A stretch of 64,000 bases of DNA from Ursus arctos (GCF_023065955.2 NW_026623089.1:30596767-30660766), one strand, 5' to 3'; numbered from the stretch's first letter, positions 1 to 38,660 are shown. The notes: generated from the letters alone by a model not told the origin. Translations and numbers: made by a program.

Positions 1-26914
<26,914 letters not shown>

Positions 26915-26968
26915 GGGAAGAGGCATCTGATGCTTCTATCTGTGCCATCAAGCGGCGTCTCCAGAAGT
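26915..26968 (-). other. DNTT: DNTT predicted 5' UTR (54 nt)
   Basis: Lies between the predicted initiator A at 26968 and the conserved ATG at 26914. It contains one in-frame upstream ATG (26926). Its length depends entirely on the inferred transcription start. Confidence 0.6.
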
Positions 26969-26974
26969 GAGGGA
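26954..26974 (-). promoter_or_regulatory. DNTT: TdT-type initiator (Inr) of DNTT
   Basis: The minus strand reads CCCTCACTTCTGGAGAC, nearly the same as the murine TdT initiator (CCTCATTCTGGAGAC core) that defined the Inr class of TATA-less core promoters. It sits 54 bases upstream of the ATG, close to its position in known TdT genes. The start would be the A at 26968. There is no TATA box at -25 to -30; a CTATAAG on the minus strand near 27012-27018 is about 45-50 bases upstream, too far for canonical use. Confidence 0.8.
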
Positions 26975-27002
26975 GAGCCTGCCCTCCGTCATGAAGAGTT
27001 CT

Positions 27003-27050
27003 GATGTCATCTTATAGCCATCTTAAGATCAGGGCCAGGTTTCCTGGGCT
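27003..27050 (-). promoter_or_regulatory. DNTT: DNTT proximal promoter elements (Ets/Ikaros-like core, CRE-like half site)
   Basis: About 70-82 bases upstream of the predicted start, the minus strand has CCCAGGAAACC, with a GGAA core where known TdT promoters carry the Elf-1/Ikaros-binding D' region. TGACATCA lies about 37 bases upstream. Position and core fit known promoter architecture, but the exact footprint cannot be shown from one sequence. Confidence 0.4.
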
Positions 27051-27289
27051 CTGCCCTGCTGGCAGCTTTCTGCTGAAGAGCAATGGGGAATTTTTATCTC
27101 CATTCAGCTCATTTGTTCAATGTGGAAAGCATAATGGAAACAGTAAATTAACTTTGCTTTCCTGTGCATAATCTTACCAGATCCTCAGAATAACCTCTTG
27201 AGGAAGGTAAGGCAGCATCGTTACTCCCATGTTAGCATCTGTCTATCCATTTATTATTCATTCATTCATTTATTTATTAAGGCCCCTTT

Positions 27290-27580
27290 TATCTTTTTTT
27301 GATTCCTTTTTGAGTTCTTTCTTGCATTCTCTTCCAACTTGCTTGTATTCTCTTCCTCTCTTAGGCAATCATTATAATACACTGGATTTCTATCGTTTCC
27401 ATGGGTGTTATATGTTGTGTGTAGTTGTTTTGATTTTACATAAATGGCATTGTTAAATTTCTCATTCTGCTAATCACTTTTTTATTGAAAAAAGTGGATC
27501 AGATCCCTCCACATTATTTTATGTTCTAATCTGTCACCTCTAATTGATCCACAGTAGTTCATGATGGACATTTTAGCTAT
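27290..27580 (-). mobile_element. Old L1 fragment (antisense)
   Basis: T-rich strand with 'tgttttgattttacataaatggcattg' and 'cacttttttattgaaaaaagtgg', the pattern of reversed L1M 3' ends. Confidence 0.5.
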
Positions 27581-27594
27581 GTTAGTGCATTTTT

Positions 27595-27705
27595 GTTAAG
27601 TGAGGAAACCAAGGCTCAGACAATTTACTCAAGATCACAGAGTAAGAGTCTGGACCAGGTCTTAAACTCAGGTCTTCAGACTCCAAATGTTACATATCTC
27701 AGTTT
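27595..27705 (-). repeat. MIR fragment (antisense)
   Basis: AAGTGAGGAAACCAAGGCTC then TCAAGATCACAGAGTAAGAG and CTTAAACTCAGGTCTTCAGA. Confidence 0.7.
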
Positions 27706-27869
27706 TCTCAGTGGACTAAGGTTGCCTGGAGAATAGTCTATTATGTAACTCTAAAATTGATCTTTTGGGATGGAATAGGATGATCTTTAGATAAGAATTA
27801 CTGCCATAAAAAGACATTTTCACAACTTATATGCAAAATAAAACTAGTGCCTCTCATCAATATACTTTA

Positions 27870-28100
27870 TAGATCTCATTTATTGAACATCTACTATGTG
27901 GTTGAGGCAAGCACCTACAAGCCTTAGCTGACTGAATCCTCGTAATGTCACTTTCTGGTAGGTACTAGCATCCCCACTAAGGTAAACACTTTGTGCAAGG
28001 CTGCAGAGCTAGTAAATGGTTATAGGTAGAAAATGATCAAGCTAGGACTGGAACTCAGATCTGTCTGCTTTTAAAACCTGTGCTCTTAACTGCCAAGAAG
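27870..28100 (-). repeat. MIR SINE (antisense)
   Basis: TTTATTGAACATCTACTATG ... GTAGGTACTAGCATCCCC ... GCAGAGCTAGTAAATGGTTA ... CTGTGCTCTTAACTGCC. Near full length. Confidence 0.75.
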
Positions 28101-28744
28101 CCTTCCTCTGTGCATGTCTACTCCAATAAAAATCAAAGTTCTGCTCACCCGTTTGCTATATTATTTGAGAATTTTGCTACCCCCAAAGTCACATGAGCTC
28201 CTCACCACACTAGGGAAGAGCGATGTGACGGTTGCCTTCAAGCATTTGTAAAGTTGGGTTGTCCAAAAGAGCAAGATCAGAAATCTTGGGTGGAACTTAT
28301 AGAGTGGTAGATTTTAACTCTCTGCAAATAAGAACTTTTTATTAACTAGAGCTGTCTGAAGATACAGGGAGACTGCATTATACAGTGGGATAGTACAAGT
28401 CATGACAAGTGTTCAAATGCGATCCAACCAATTGTTCATTGAGATGTTACAGAGGGACTCAGACATCTGGTAAGGATCTTTCATGCCATTCCAGTATTCT
28501 GTGATTGTTTGCTAAAGACAAAAATCTGGGGGCCTAGAGCCCATTTTGGACCTCACTGTTAGGAGTCTGGTTACTGACGTGCTGAGCGCTCCGCGTGGGA
28601 ACATAGTCTTTAACTGTCAAGTGGCCCCACAGCATGGAGAAGCAAAAGACTCTTGCAAGAGCCTGGGGCTGTTATGTTTATCCCGATGGCATGGCCAGAG
28701 GAACAACAGGTGTGTCACCTAAATGGCAAAGGAGATGGGGAACC

Positions 28745-28955
28745 AGCACAGAGACATGGCTGAGAGCTCAGGCTCTGATGGCAGTCTGCTTGCCCAAATC
28801 TCACGTCCATTTTTTTGAGCTGTGACCTTGACCACCGTGCTTCCTTCCCCAAGCCTCAGGTTTCCCCTCTGTAAAATGAGGGCTAACCGAGATAACCCAC
28901 ACAGCCTGCTGAGCAGAGTGCTTGACACAGAGGAAGCGCTTCAAATAACTGTCGG
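28745..28955 (+). repeat. MIR SINE (sense)
   Basis: GCTGAGAGCTCAGGCTCTGA ... GAGCTGTGACCTTGACC ... CTCTGTAAAATGAGGGCTAA ... GAAGCGCTTCAAATAA. Confidence 0.7.
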
Positions 28956-29254
28956 CTGTAATTTGGTGTTTTGTTTTTAGAGAAGAGCCAGTTGGATCTG
29001 AAATCAGATCTTTATGTTTTATAAAACTACTGAATCATCAAAAGATGTTAACCAATGTCTTACTTAGTCTGCTTTGAATCACTGGTTTTGAAAAGATGAC
29101 CAACAAAAATTTAAAATGTGATGATGGCTGTCTGATTATCAGGCTATTGTCTCTCAGCCCTAAATCTACCTTTCTACCGTGGGCTCTCTGAGGTTGGGGC
29201 TGGGACTGTGCAAACGCCATTTCTCCTCGTCAGCTGGCTCCATGCCAGGCTCTA

Positions 29255-29269
29255 CCAGTAGGGGGCACT
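29255..29269 (+). promoter_or_regulatory. CTCF core motif, plus orientation
   Basis: CCAGTAGGGGGCACT is an exact match to CCASYAGRKGGCRSY, 2.3 kb upstream of the DNTT start, on the BLNK side. Confidence 0.7.
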
Positions 29270-29397
29270 AGAGGGACACTGCAAAGCTGGACAGAGGCCA
29301 AGGTCACGATCCTTTGGGTTTGCTTGCTGATACACTCACAGTCTTCTCAGTGATGGTTTTTCACTCTGGCTGCAGCAGGTGGTTCCATTATGCAGCA

Positions 29398-29590
29398 TTT
29401 TTTAAAAAGATTTTATTTATTTATTTTGAGAGAGAGAAAGCACACACACGCAAGCAGGGGGAGGGTCAGAGGGAGAAACAGACTCCCCACTGAACAAGGA
29501 GTCTGACACGGGGCTTGATCCCACAACCCATGAGATCATGACCTGAGCTGAAATTGAATCCGTCACTTAACTGACTGAGTCACTCAGAAC
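29398..29590 (-). mobile_element. Carnivore SINE (SINEC), antisense
   Basis: On the minus strand the tRNA-related head (degraded CTGAGTGACTCAGTCAG) is followed by 'aggtcatgatctcatggg', the Lys-tRNA-derived body, a pyrimidine-rich region and the AATAAATAAAAT tail. A 22-base A-run lies just before its head. Confidence 0.85.
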
Positions 29591-30079
29591 TTTTTTTTTT
29601 TTTTTTTTTTTTGTGGCAGAAGCAGTCATAGCTTCATCATGCCCTTCAGAGATACCAACACCAGCCAGGCACATGTCCTTTTCAGGGGTTAGAGTCTTCC
29701 TATGAAGTACAGCACAGCGCCCCCTCCTCAGAGATCTGTGTTGCAGCTCCATGGAGACTCCCTGCTCCACATGCGAGGTTCCAGCAATCCCAGCTTGGGC
29801 CCCTTTGTCCCCATAGCCCTAGGGGTGAGCCATGCTTTCTGTAGTTACTCTCTGACTTATCTCAGTGTTTTTTTGCTTTTCAGTCTTCCCATGCCTGTCA
29901 GACCAATCCCTTATATCAAATTCTTTCTGTTGAAATACCTGGCTTGTTTTCCTTTCTTCTAACTGGACCCTGACTGATACACTGTCCAGTGAAAGTGAGG
30001 CATAGGAAATGATGGCTCACCTACACTTCTGGAGCATACTCTTTCTAAAAGGAGCTCTGACAAAAAAATCTTTAAGACA

Positions 30080-30540
30080 TCCAAATCCCTGAACCAGCGT
30101 TTCCATTTTTTTTAGGAAAGAGAGACAGATAAATATGAATGCACTAAGATGTTCATTGCAGCCTTTTGCAGAGAAAACTTAAAACAACATGAATGTCCAA
30201 TCACAGTGGGGGGGGGGTTGATAAAGTATGATAGAACACCATGCAACCACTAAAATCACATCATGAGAAAATACTTTATTTTTTTCTTTTTTTCATAAGA
30301 AAATACTTTAAAACATGAGTAAATGTTCGCCATCTAATAATTATAAAATCAGTGTACAAAATAGTAGTCACCGTACGGCATCAATTTTGACAGAGTAGAC
30401 TAGAAAAATATATGGCAAGCCTGATATAATAGTAGATATCGCTGGTTGTCAATTTATGCATAATTTCTATTTTTGTCTTTGTGCTTTTCTGTATTTTACA
30501 AATTTTCCATAATAAACATGAATCATATTTTCCACCACAA
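30080..30540 (+). mobile_element. Old L1 3' fragment (sense)
   Basis: 'aagatgttcattgcagcc', 'aacatgaatgtccaatcac' and 'accatgcaaccactaaaatcac' are the L1 3' end series, followed by a 3' UTR ending in 'tttccataataaacatg'. Confidence 0.7.
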
Positions 30541-31149
30541 AAACAAAGGACTTACAAAAGTTACCTTGAGGTGACCCATGTGGCTTTAGTGAAAGCTGTG
30601 ATTCCAAGGTAGCGAGGTTGCTCAGAGTAAGCTGGGTAGCAATGAGCATGTTTTCTGATAATTACAACACAGGTCTGAGCGACAAACACTTTCATATTTT
30701 GTGTGAAAGTCCTATCTCACCGAGGAATGGAAGGGGCTGTGTAATTCTGCCTGGTTTATATAACTTACTGAAGTTGACTCTGGGGAGGGAATCTATGGCT
30801 TCTAGGTCCTCTTTCCGGCCTCTGAGGGTCATTTTTAGTGGTATCATGTTACCTGTGCTAGGATGATAATTATGAGAGCTGAAGCCATTGTCATAGCTTG
30901 GGGAAGGGAAGTGTGAAACCCCTAAGCTTCACCTTGAAATGGATCTGAGTATACCAAAGTCTTATTGTTATTTCAGGGATTAAACTGAATCATCCTTGTA
31001 AAAGTGCCTGGAAAATCATGAACCACTGTACAAAGGTCAATTGTTCTTGTTACTCTCATTGGCACTGCTGCTAATGGCAGGAATTAATTAATTTCCTCTT
31101 ACTGAACCACCATTTTCTGGAGCTATTTGCACCAGGTGTTGAGCACACC

Positions 31150-31530
31150 CTTGGTCCTGTATATGGGTCAATCAGCCCCAAATCTTGGTGGTTTAGCACA
31201 ACAGAAGTTTATTTTCTCTTGTGCTACTTTTTGGTAGAGGGCTCTTCTTCACTCAAGACTCAGGCTGATGGAGGCTTCACAGTTTTGTACCTGCCTGGAT
31301 AATGAGGTTGTCTTGATCACTGTGGCAGAGAAGAGGGCACTGGGGGGATCTCGCATCAGCAATTAAATGCTTTGTCTCAAAAATGATACACATGACTGCT
31401 GGTCATAACCCATTGGTCAGAACTAGTCACATGGTTCCCCCTAAATACATCAGGGCTTGGAAACGCAGGGGAGCACTGGGAATGTGGATTTGGGGGGAAC
31501 ATTCCTGTTCCTGCCATGCCCAGGATCAAG
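31150..31530 (-). repeat. LTR-like/MaLR-related diverged repeat
   Basis: 'ttggtggtttagcacaacagaagtttattttctc' and 'cattggtcagaactagtcacatgg' match the general layout of old mammalian LTR fossils. Family uncertain. Confidence 0.5.
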
Positions 31531-31904
31531 CTAAGTGCTCATTGATGGTTCTGGAGACGCCTAGTCAACGGGATATTACTGCATCTACACTAAAGCCATG
31601 ACAGAAATTAGGGAGGACCAGAACCCTGCACTTCCTGGAGGAGAAGCTCAAGAGAAGGACCACACTGTCCAGTAGTCAGGCCATTCTAGGACCTTCCTAG
31701 AATTCCAAGCTGTTGGTGTGGTCCTGGGGACAAGAAGATCTGATCTCTCCAAAATACCTCCATACCAACTGTTCCTCCTTTCAAGCAGTATATAGAGGGG
31801 GAAGTCCTTTATCAAGTGTCAAAGTCTATCGTAAATTTGGGTCAGGTGCCCTCCCTGCTTGCACAGTCTTCCATGCCTCCTTCCCACGAGAGCATGTGTC
31901 AGTC

Positions 31905-32065
31905 TGTATGGCACTGCTCTAATCCCCTGCGTGTACCTCCTACTGGACCGTAAATCCTGTTGGTGCAGGACTCATGTAGGTTGTATTCACACCGGAATCC
32001 CCAGCATGTAACACAGTAACTTGTATAGTAGACACCAGTTAAAGTAGAAGGTAGAAACCAAACAT
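31905..32065 (+). repeat. L2-like 3' fragment
   Basis: 'ggaccgtaaatcctgttggtgcagg', 'ccggaatccccagcatgtaacacag' and 'tatagtagacaccagtt' in L2 3' order. Confidence 0.6.
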
Positions 32066-32189
32066 AAGTTGATATTATTATTAAACTTCTATGCTGTTTG
32101 GGTAACTATGATATGACTCTTCTGCCATGACCACCCTTCTCTACTCTACCCATTCCCAGCTAAATGTCTCTTTAGTATGAACAAGTATA

Positions 32190-32375
32190 ATACAGTTGTA
32201 AAGGAGCCAGACTACCTGAATTCAACACCCAGACATTTATGAGCTGTGTGACCTTGGGCAAGTTACCAAACCTCTTTGTGCCTCAATTCCCTCATCTGTG
32301 CAATGGAGGATTATAATGATTTCTACCTTACAGGTGGTTAGGAGGACTAAATAAGCACTTCAAAGAGTACTGGCA
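32190..32375 (+). repeat. MIR SINE (sense)
   Basis: GAGCCAGACTACCTGAATTC, TGAGCTGTGTGACCTTGGGC, CCTCATCTGTGCAATGGAGG, near-consensus MIR order. Confidence 0.85.
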
Positions 32376-32884
32376 TGCGAAAAGTCCTCAGAAGTATTCA
32401 CTGTTCCTATAACAGCCTAGCCTTCTTGTTCCCCTTCCCTCCTCTGTCCCTCCCTGTCCTTCTCCTCAGTCCCCATACACTTGAGAGGTATTTTCTCAGA
32501 ATACTTCCCACTGGCCTTTTGATGTCCCTAGACTCTTCCACTAGTGGTGTCAGGCCCACTCAAAAACAGACTCAGATCTCAAAGAGACTAAAGGAGTGCC
32601 TGCCATAATTCCCAACATGGGTTCCGAGGAACACTAGTCTTGTGAAGTGTTCCAGGCAAAACAAAAAGTTCGGTAGTGACTTAAGTTTAGGAAAGCCAGA
32701 CAAATTTTATACAATTTGTTTTAGAACGTTAAAGTTTTTGAGAAAAACTTGCAGTCAAGAAACCTTTTAAATTTTGTTTGGCCCATTGTATTCCCAATTC
32801 GCTTGTATTTTTGTTTGTCTGTTCTCTAGAACACTTGCAGCATCTTGTTGAATACAACAAGTGTTGACAACCGCATACGCATGA

Positions 32885-33015
32885 AGCCTGGGGTCCTGGT
32901 AACCACCTGCCACTCACCAGGTATGTGATGTGGAACAAGTCACGTAACCCATGGGATTCTCAGCCTCTGATTTGTAAAATGGCAATTGTGGTGCCAACTT
33001 CATCGCACCGTAAGT
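32885..33015 (+). repeat. MIR fragment (sense)
   Basis: CACCAGGTATGTGATGTGGA, ACAAGTCACGTAACCCATGG, TGTAAAATGGCAATTGTGG. Confidence 0.6.
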
Positions 33016-33444
33016 GAGGAATAAGAGAACATAAACATACCCGCCTGGCCCACTGGGAGGCTTGTCCCTATTCTACTCTTGCCTTCACCCTGCCTCTCCC
33101 AGGTGCAGGCGGACATGGCCAGTGCACATGGCTCGGGCAAGCAGTGTCAGGCTGCCCGAAGGAAACACACCTGTTCGTTGACTGCCATTGTCACACCCCT
33201 GTGCAATCGCTGCCGTTCTTAGCTTACCGTTGACTTGTTCTTCCATTTTGGATAATACTTGGTGTCCTTATGATCATTCTAGACACCTTTATGAGTGTGA
33301 GCATATGAGGCAGGAAAGAAGGGAAAGGGTGGCAGGTTTACCCTGGTTTGGCAGAGAAGTGGGCCTCTTCTCATCAACAACATTATTTTTATCCCTAGCA
33401 GTCCCGTTGCTCTGTTTTTGTGCTTTAGAAGAAGTCAGTTTGCG

Positions 33445-33680
33445 AGAGAAAACTTCTGCTTCCGGTAGTTTGATTCTCTTTTATATATCAAATATCTTGT
33501 ATCATCTACTCATTTCAGCTGTAGATCTGGGAACTCTGCCATCCCCAAATGGGCGGCAGCCTTTTGTTTTGGTTTGGTTTTTTACCGAGCACCAGTTTCC
33601 TCTGCTCCCTCAACGGCTGCGCTTGGTTCTTGGCAGCAAATGTTTTCTGGAGCTTCGAAGTGCCTCCTTGGGAAAACTTG
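33445..33680 (+). repeat. Unassigned ancient repeat copy B (pairs with 24798-25035)
   Basis: See copy A. Shared blocks include ACTTCTGCTTCC, TCTGGGAACTCTGCCATC, GGCAGCCTTTTG and CGCTTGGTTCTTGGCAGC. Confidence 0.5.
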
Positions 33681-35164
33681 TTTTGAGTTTCTTGAATGAC
33701 AAAAATCTTAGAAAATGTGCTTCTTGCCACTGAGGAGCAATCCGTAGCTATGGGTCCTTCATGCTAATAAATACAAGAAAACTCTGTATTTCAGTGATGA
33801 CTTGGGGCTTCACCTTTGTCCACATGGTGAGAAAGGATGGAAAGAACAAGGAAGTTGATGGAAATGGCAGCGTATTTGTTCTAGTATTTACTCAGAGATA
33901 TTAATTAAATCCCAGCTGTGCACAAGGTGGTGGCTGAAAGCATGGGTATCTGGCGTGGAGGGAAGAAAGTACGAGTACTTGCCTCAATGGAGAGTTTGAA
34001 AAGAGAGTTGGGATTTTATTGGCAAAGAATTGGCAGCTGTTTGACCAAAGGCAGAATGTGACAAAATGGTGCCTTAGGAAAAGGAATCAGGCAGTAATGA
34101 ATGGATGAATGGAAGGGAAGAAATTTGTAGACATGGGGATAATCTAGGCACAAGGCAATGGACGACTGAACTGGGGTAGCCGAAGGAAGCCTGAACCGAG
34201 CCTGAAAGGAGAGCCACAGGAGCCGATGGCTGCGCCGTTGGCCACTGGACGGGGTAACCGGGGTCGGTAATGGCCCCTGGACACCTGGCGAGAAGTCCAC
34301 CAGTACTGCCAGTCCCCGGATGATTTCCAGGCCTTTATCTCCAGCCCATTCCTCTCTCTTGAGTGCCAGGCCCATTTAGGTTCTTCTTACGGGTCTTACT
34401 CAAAATGCCTAAAGTAGAACTATAAGCCCACACTCCCCAGACTGCTCCTTCACCTCTTCCCCAGATCCTTTGAGTTGTCTCCTTGTCACTTGATGGTGTT
34501 TCTGAGGTAACTGATAACATCTCTGTCCCCTCTGCATGACACACCAGCAATAAGCACCGGGGAGGGGGAGGCAGGGCGCAGATAGGCGGCCAGGATGAAT
34601 GTTAGCCAGCCGCAAAGTTCCAGAACATTTAGCCTTTGGCTTTTGTCAGCGGGCGCTGGCTCCACCATGCCAAGTGACCTGAGTCACTAGATGAGCTTTG
34701 ATTCTTTAGCTCCTACCTTCGGGACACCTCTAATGTCATTGAGAGGTTTCATGCTATCATCACATTATGATCATGGGGTAGCAATCACCGTTGTCTGTGT
34801 CAGGCTTCATGAAGGGCTTCAACAGCCATCCTCATGCTCGCTCTTTAGAGTACCTGGAGGACATTCAAGCTGCCCCTCTTACAATCCCCCCACTGGCAGA
34901 ATTTGAGGAAGAGGGGAAGGGGAGGCGCAGGAATGATGCATACAGAGGACGGAGCCCACCGTTCCCGGGTTGGAGGGATGTGCCAGGTCTCTGAGAGCGC
35001 TGAACGCCTGACTTGGCACCAGGAAGCTGGGAGGGCTTCTGAGCAGGACAGTGGCAGGAGCAAGTCAGGCCAGCAGGGAGTTGTAGAGCACCCGAGAGGG
35101 GCTCCTCAGGCATGTGGGACCCAGAGCTCTGACTCCAGCAGGTAGAGAGCTGATGAAAGTCGAA

Positions 35165-35680
35165 ACTGGGGCCACTCATTCATTCATTCATTCACCAGTA
35201 TTTATTGTCTGGCTACTCTGTTCCAGGAACTCTTCTACTCAATAAGAAAACAGAATGAATAAACCAGACTATCCCTGCTTTCATGGAATTTACTTCTATT
35301 AAAGAGAAACAGACAGTACATACAATTAACAATGAACTAGAGTAGGCTAGATGGTGGTAAGCGCTATGGAAAAAATGAATGGATGGGGAAGGAGGGGTTG
35401 GGATGGCAATTTTACCTAGGAGCATCAGAAGGCCTCACTGAGGAGGTGATATTTGGGCAAAGGCCTGAAAGAAACTAATAGCAATGGGGCTAGAGACGGG
35501 GTAAATGGGACAGGAGGAGGCAAAACAGGAAGGAACAACTTTGAAAACAAAGGATCCGGAGTAATTTAGACAGTGAATTGGAGGACAATAGGATCACAAC
35601 CAAAACTGTAAATGGGTAGAATTAAACCAAATTTGAAATGTGTTTGGACTTTATGTTTGAAAAGAGTCAGTTGAAGAGTT
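35165..35680 (+). repeat. L2 element with (ATTC)n start
   Basis: (ATTC)n at 35176-35194, then 'accagtatttattgtctggctactctgttccagg', 'cactgaggaggtgatatttgggcaaaggcctg' and 'tggactttatgtt', in L2 order. Confidence 0.75.
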
Positions 35681-37156
35681 CAGTTATTCTTTACCAGAAT
35701 TTATGGGGCCAATTCTATGCTGTAGCAGTGTTTGTAACTCTAGGGGTTTGAGATGGTCTTACGTCAGAGGAGAGGAGAAGCGGAGGCTGATGTTAGTAAT
35801 ATGCTTCAAATTCCTGGATGCTCCTTGTCCCTTAGGAATGGACTGTTGCATCCTCCTGCTGTAAACATTACCATGGTCACTCGCAGATGTCCCTGCCCTG
35901 GCTGCTTGCTGTGCTGCCTACAGCCCCCTTTCAGGATTGAGTCACATGTTTCCTCCCCTGCAGGGAGTGCTTCGAGCTGATGGCTCACTGCCAAAGGGAG
36001 CCACCTGGCCTAAGGGCAGAACCCTCCCCTCCCTGGGGAGACAGCCACATCCAGTTACTGGTGGCTGGGCGGGGGCGAGGGGGGGTGGGTTATGAAGGCC
36101 AGATCATCTTGTTTCAAGGTGTGACAACTCTGAAGTCGCCCCCCCTGCCCCAACCCCAGCTCCAGAGCATTCTGTGGGATCAGCTGAGGCCTGGGTTGTG
36201 TCTACACTGTGGAACAACTCTTCCCTCTACTTGGGTCTCTTCCTTTACCCCCAACAGACATTGATCCCACAGGCACCCCCGACAGGCTTCCTGCACACAA
36301 ATCCTATTTCAGGATCAGCTTCCCACAAACTCGTCCTAAGAACGCACCTTTGACACCTAACCTATTTTGATTGTCTTCTACCTACCTTTCTTCAAGACAA
36401 GCTGTGCTTGTCTTCCTACTGAGGTTGTAACCTTCTTGAAGATCAGGAGACCACCCTTGACCTCTTTGTATACCCTAGGGAGCGTAGAACTCGTCCTTGT
36501 ATAAAGGTGACCCTCCCTAATGATAGGCTTAGGAAGCTCTCTGCTTCCATCCAGAGAGGCCAGTGAGAACTGGTACACAGAGGAGAACAACTCCGGCCCA
36601 CATGTGTTTGTGCCAAACCAATTCTCTAAAGCTGGTTTTGCTGGGGGTGCAGCTAAAACCCTTTTATTCCCTGCCAGGAAGTGAAAGTCTTTTATCACCA
36701 CCTGGGAGGAAAAAGGGGTTCAACCGCTCAGGCTCAGTAGAAACAATCTCACATTGGTGAATAGGGTATGAAACTCAGTTCTGGATGCAACAACTTTGAG
36801 AAATTTATACCGAATGTGGGTTTCTCAAAGAGAATAATTTAGGGGGAGGGGAGCAGGCACTCACTTCTGCCGTGTTAATCTTTTTTCATGAAGGTTTGTG
36901 AGCAATTGTTTACTTTCTAAAAATAGCGAAATTTTATATTCAATGTTTTGATATTACGGAGACTACAGTTTAGCTTCTAGTTATTTGCTCAATGACGTGA
37001 TTATATTTGACCAAAGTGTTTTAACTTGTATAAACTTGATGCTATTGTGTTGTAAAAGAACCCGGTTCCTTTCAAAAGTTTTCTCAAGTGGCAGGTTACT
37101 TAGTCTCAGAGGAAATAAACCTCTGTCTGAGCTCCATTTAAAAAGGCAGAAGAGGC

Positions 37157-37348
37157 GGGGCGCCTGGGTAGCGCAGTCGTTAAGCGTCTGCCTTCGGCTC
37201 AGGGTGTGATCCCGGCGTTCCCTGATGGAGCCCCACATCGGGCTCCTCCGCTGGGAGCCTGCTTCTTCCTCTCCCACTCCCCCTGCTGTGTTCCCCCTCT
37301 CACTGGCTGTCTCTCTGTCACATAAATAAAATCTTAAAAAAAAAAAAA
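37157..37348 (+). mobile_element. Carnivore SINE (SINEC, bear/seal-type body) with target-site duplication
   Basis: Begins GGGGCGCCTGGGTAGCGCAG, has CGTTAAGCGTCTGCCTTCGG, a long pyrimidine-rich 3' part and an AATAAAATCTT(A)n tail. Flanked by AAAAAGGCAGAAGAGG on both sides (37140-37155 and about 37349-37364). Little changed, so a fairly recent insertion. Confidence 0.95.
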
Positions 37349-37536
37349 AAAAAGGCAGAAGAGGGTCCAGCCCAGAGAACCACAGTTGGAGTTTGCTTCA
37401 GACAGTTTGGGAGGAGGACATGGGGAGAGAACAGGGAGAGTTTCAGAAAAAATCCAAGAAAAGCCCTGCAGCTCTGAGAGGAAAACTCACTAAATTCTAG
37501 ATGTTAGAGTCTCCTCGGATACGGGGGCGCGGTGAG

Positions 37537-38199
37537 TGTCTTAGTGAGTTTGGGCTGCTTATAGTAAAAATACCATAGGCTGGGCAGCTTAAAAAACAGA
37601 AATTAGTTTCTCACAGTTCTGGAGGCTAGCTAGAAAGTCCGAGATCAAGGTGCTGGCCAGTACAGTTCCTGGTGAAAACCCACATCCTGGGTTGCAGATG
37701 GCCACCTTCTCACATGGCAGAGAGATCTCATCTCTCTCTTTTTAAAAAAAAATTTTTATCATGTTATGTTAGTCACCATACAGTACATCATTAGTTTGTG
37801 ATGTAGTGTTCCATGACTCATTGTTTGCGTATAACACCCAGTGCTCCATGCAATACGTGCCCTCCTTAATACCCATCACGGGGCTAACCCATCCCCCACT
37901 GAAACCCTCAGTTTGTTTCCCGGAGTCCATAGTCTCTCATGGTTCATCTCCCCCTCTGATTTCCCCCCTTCATGTTTCCTTCCCTTCTCTTAATGTCCAC
38001 ATATAAGTGAAACCATATGGTAATTGTCTTGCGATCTTGTCTCTAGTGTCTTCTTATAAGGGCACCAATCCCCTTCATGAGGGCTCCATCTACATGACCT
38101 AATGGCCTTCTAAAGGCCTAACCTCCAAATACCACCACAGTGGGGATTAGGGCTTCAGCATGTGAATTTTGGGGAGACACAAACATTCAGTCCACAACA
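37537..38199 (-). mobile_element. MLT1-type MaLR LTR, antisense, split by an L1 fragment
   Basis: Left part 'tgtcttagtgagtttgggctgct ... cacagttctggaggctagc' and right part 'cttcttataagggcaccaatcc ... gacacaaacattcagtccac' are the two halves of one reversed MLT1 LTR, separated by the insertion at 37740-38030. Fossil solo LTR without genes. Confidence 0.85.
37740..38030 (-). mobile_element. L1 3' UTR insertion inside the MLT1 LTR
   Basis: Antisense carnivore L1 3' end: T/A-rich tail, 'aacacccagtgctccatgcaatacgtgccctcc', 'ccacatataagtgaaaccatatgg'. Imperfect target duplication GAGATCTCATCTCT (37726-37739) and GCGATCTTGTCTCT (38031-38044). Confidence 0.85.
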
Positions 38200-38204
38200 G
38201 TGGG

Positions 38205-38660
38205 TAAAAACCAGAAGTAAAACCCAAAAAAAAACACCGTTTACTTGTTACATGCAAACATTGCTACATATTTGTTCTCTACTGAGAACTTTGGTTCACA
38301 TCCCTGGCTACAGGGTAGAACTACCTGAGGTTTTATTGCTTTTCTTTTTTTAAAGATTTACTTATTAATTTAGAGGGGGGGGGTGCAGAAGGAGGCAGAG
38401 TCGGCACTGAGTGCAGAGCCCAAGGCAGAGCTCGACCTCACAACCCTGAGATCATGACCTGAACCAAAACCAAGAGTCCAACACTTGACCGACTGCGCTA
38501 CCCAGGCGCCCCGACCTATCTGAGTTTTTAAGTTATCAGGGACCTGGCTCCATCCCAGGCACATGGAGGCTGAATCTCAGAAGGTGGTGGTGAGGCTGAG
38601 CATCTGTGGTTTTTACCAAGCGCCACAGTGAGCCTCCTGTGCCGCCAAGGCTGGCGCAGC
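38205..38660 (+). repeat. hAT-like repeat, arm 1 of an inverted pair, interrupted by a SINE
   Basis: 'tatttgttctctactgagaactttggttcacatccctggctac' and, after the SINE, 'atcagggacctggctccatcccaggc' match the reverse complement of 40410-40690. The inner blocks look over 90% identical. Confidence 0.75.
38345..38512 (-). mobile_element. Carnivore SINE (SINEC), antisense
   Basis: Minus strand starts GGGGCGCCTGGGTAGCGCAG at 38512, followed by the Lys-tRNA-like body and a short tail. It disrupts the hAT-like repeat; flanks ACCTGAG/ACCTATCTGAG suggest an imperfect target duplication. Confidence 0.92.

Noticed and set aside
27011..27020. TATA box for DNTT (CTATAAG on the minus strand)
   Set aside because: It is about 45-50 bases from the initiator, too far for TATA function, and TdT promoters are known to be TATA-less.
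29714..29730. Third CTCF site (CAGCGCCCCCTCCTCAG)
   Set aside because: It has the GCGCCCCCT part but lacks the following TGG, so the match is partial.
33188..33733. 181-codon plus-strand open frame
   Set aside because: Low-complexity composition, overlaps the second copy of the same repeat, and the two frames do not give related proteins.
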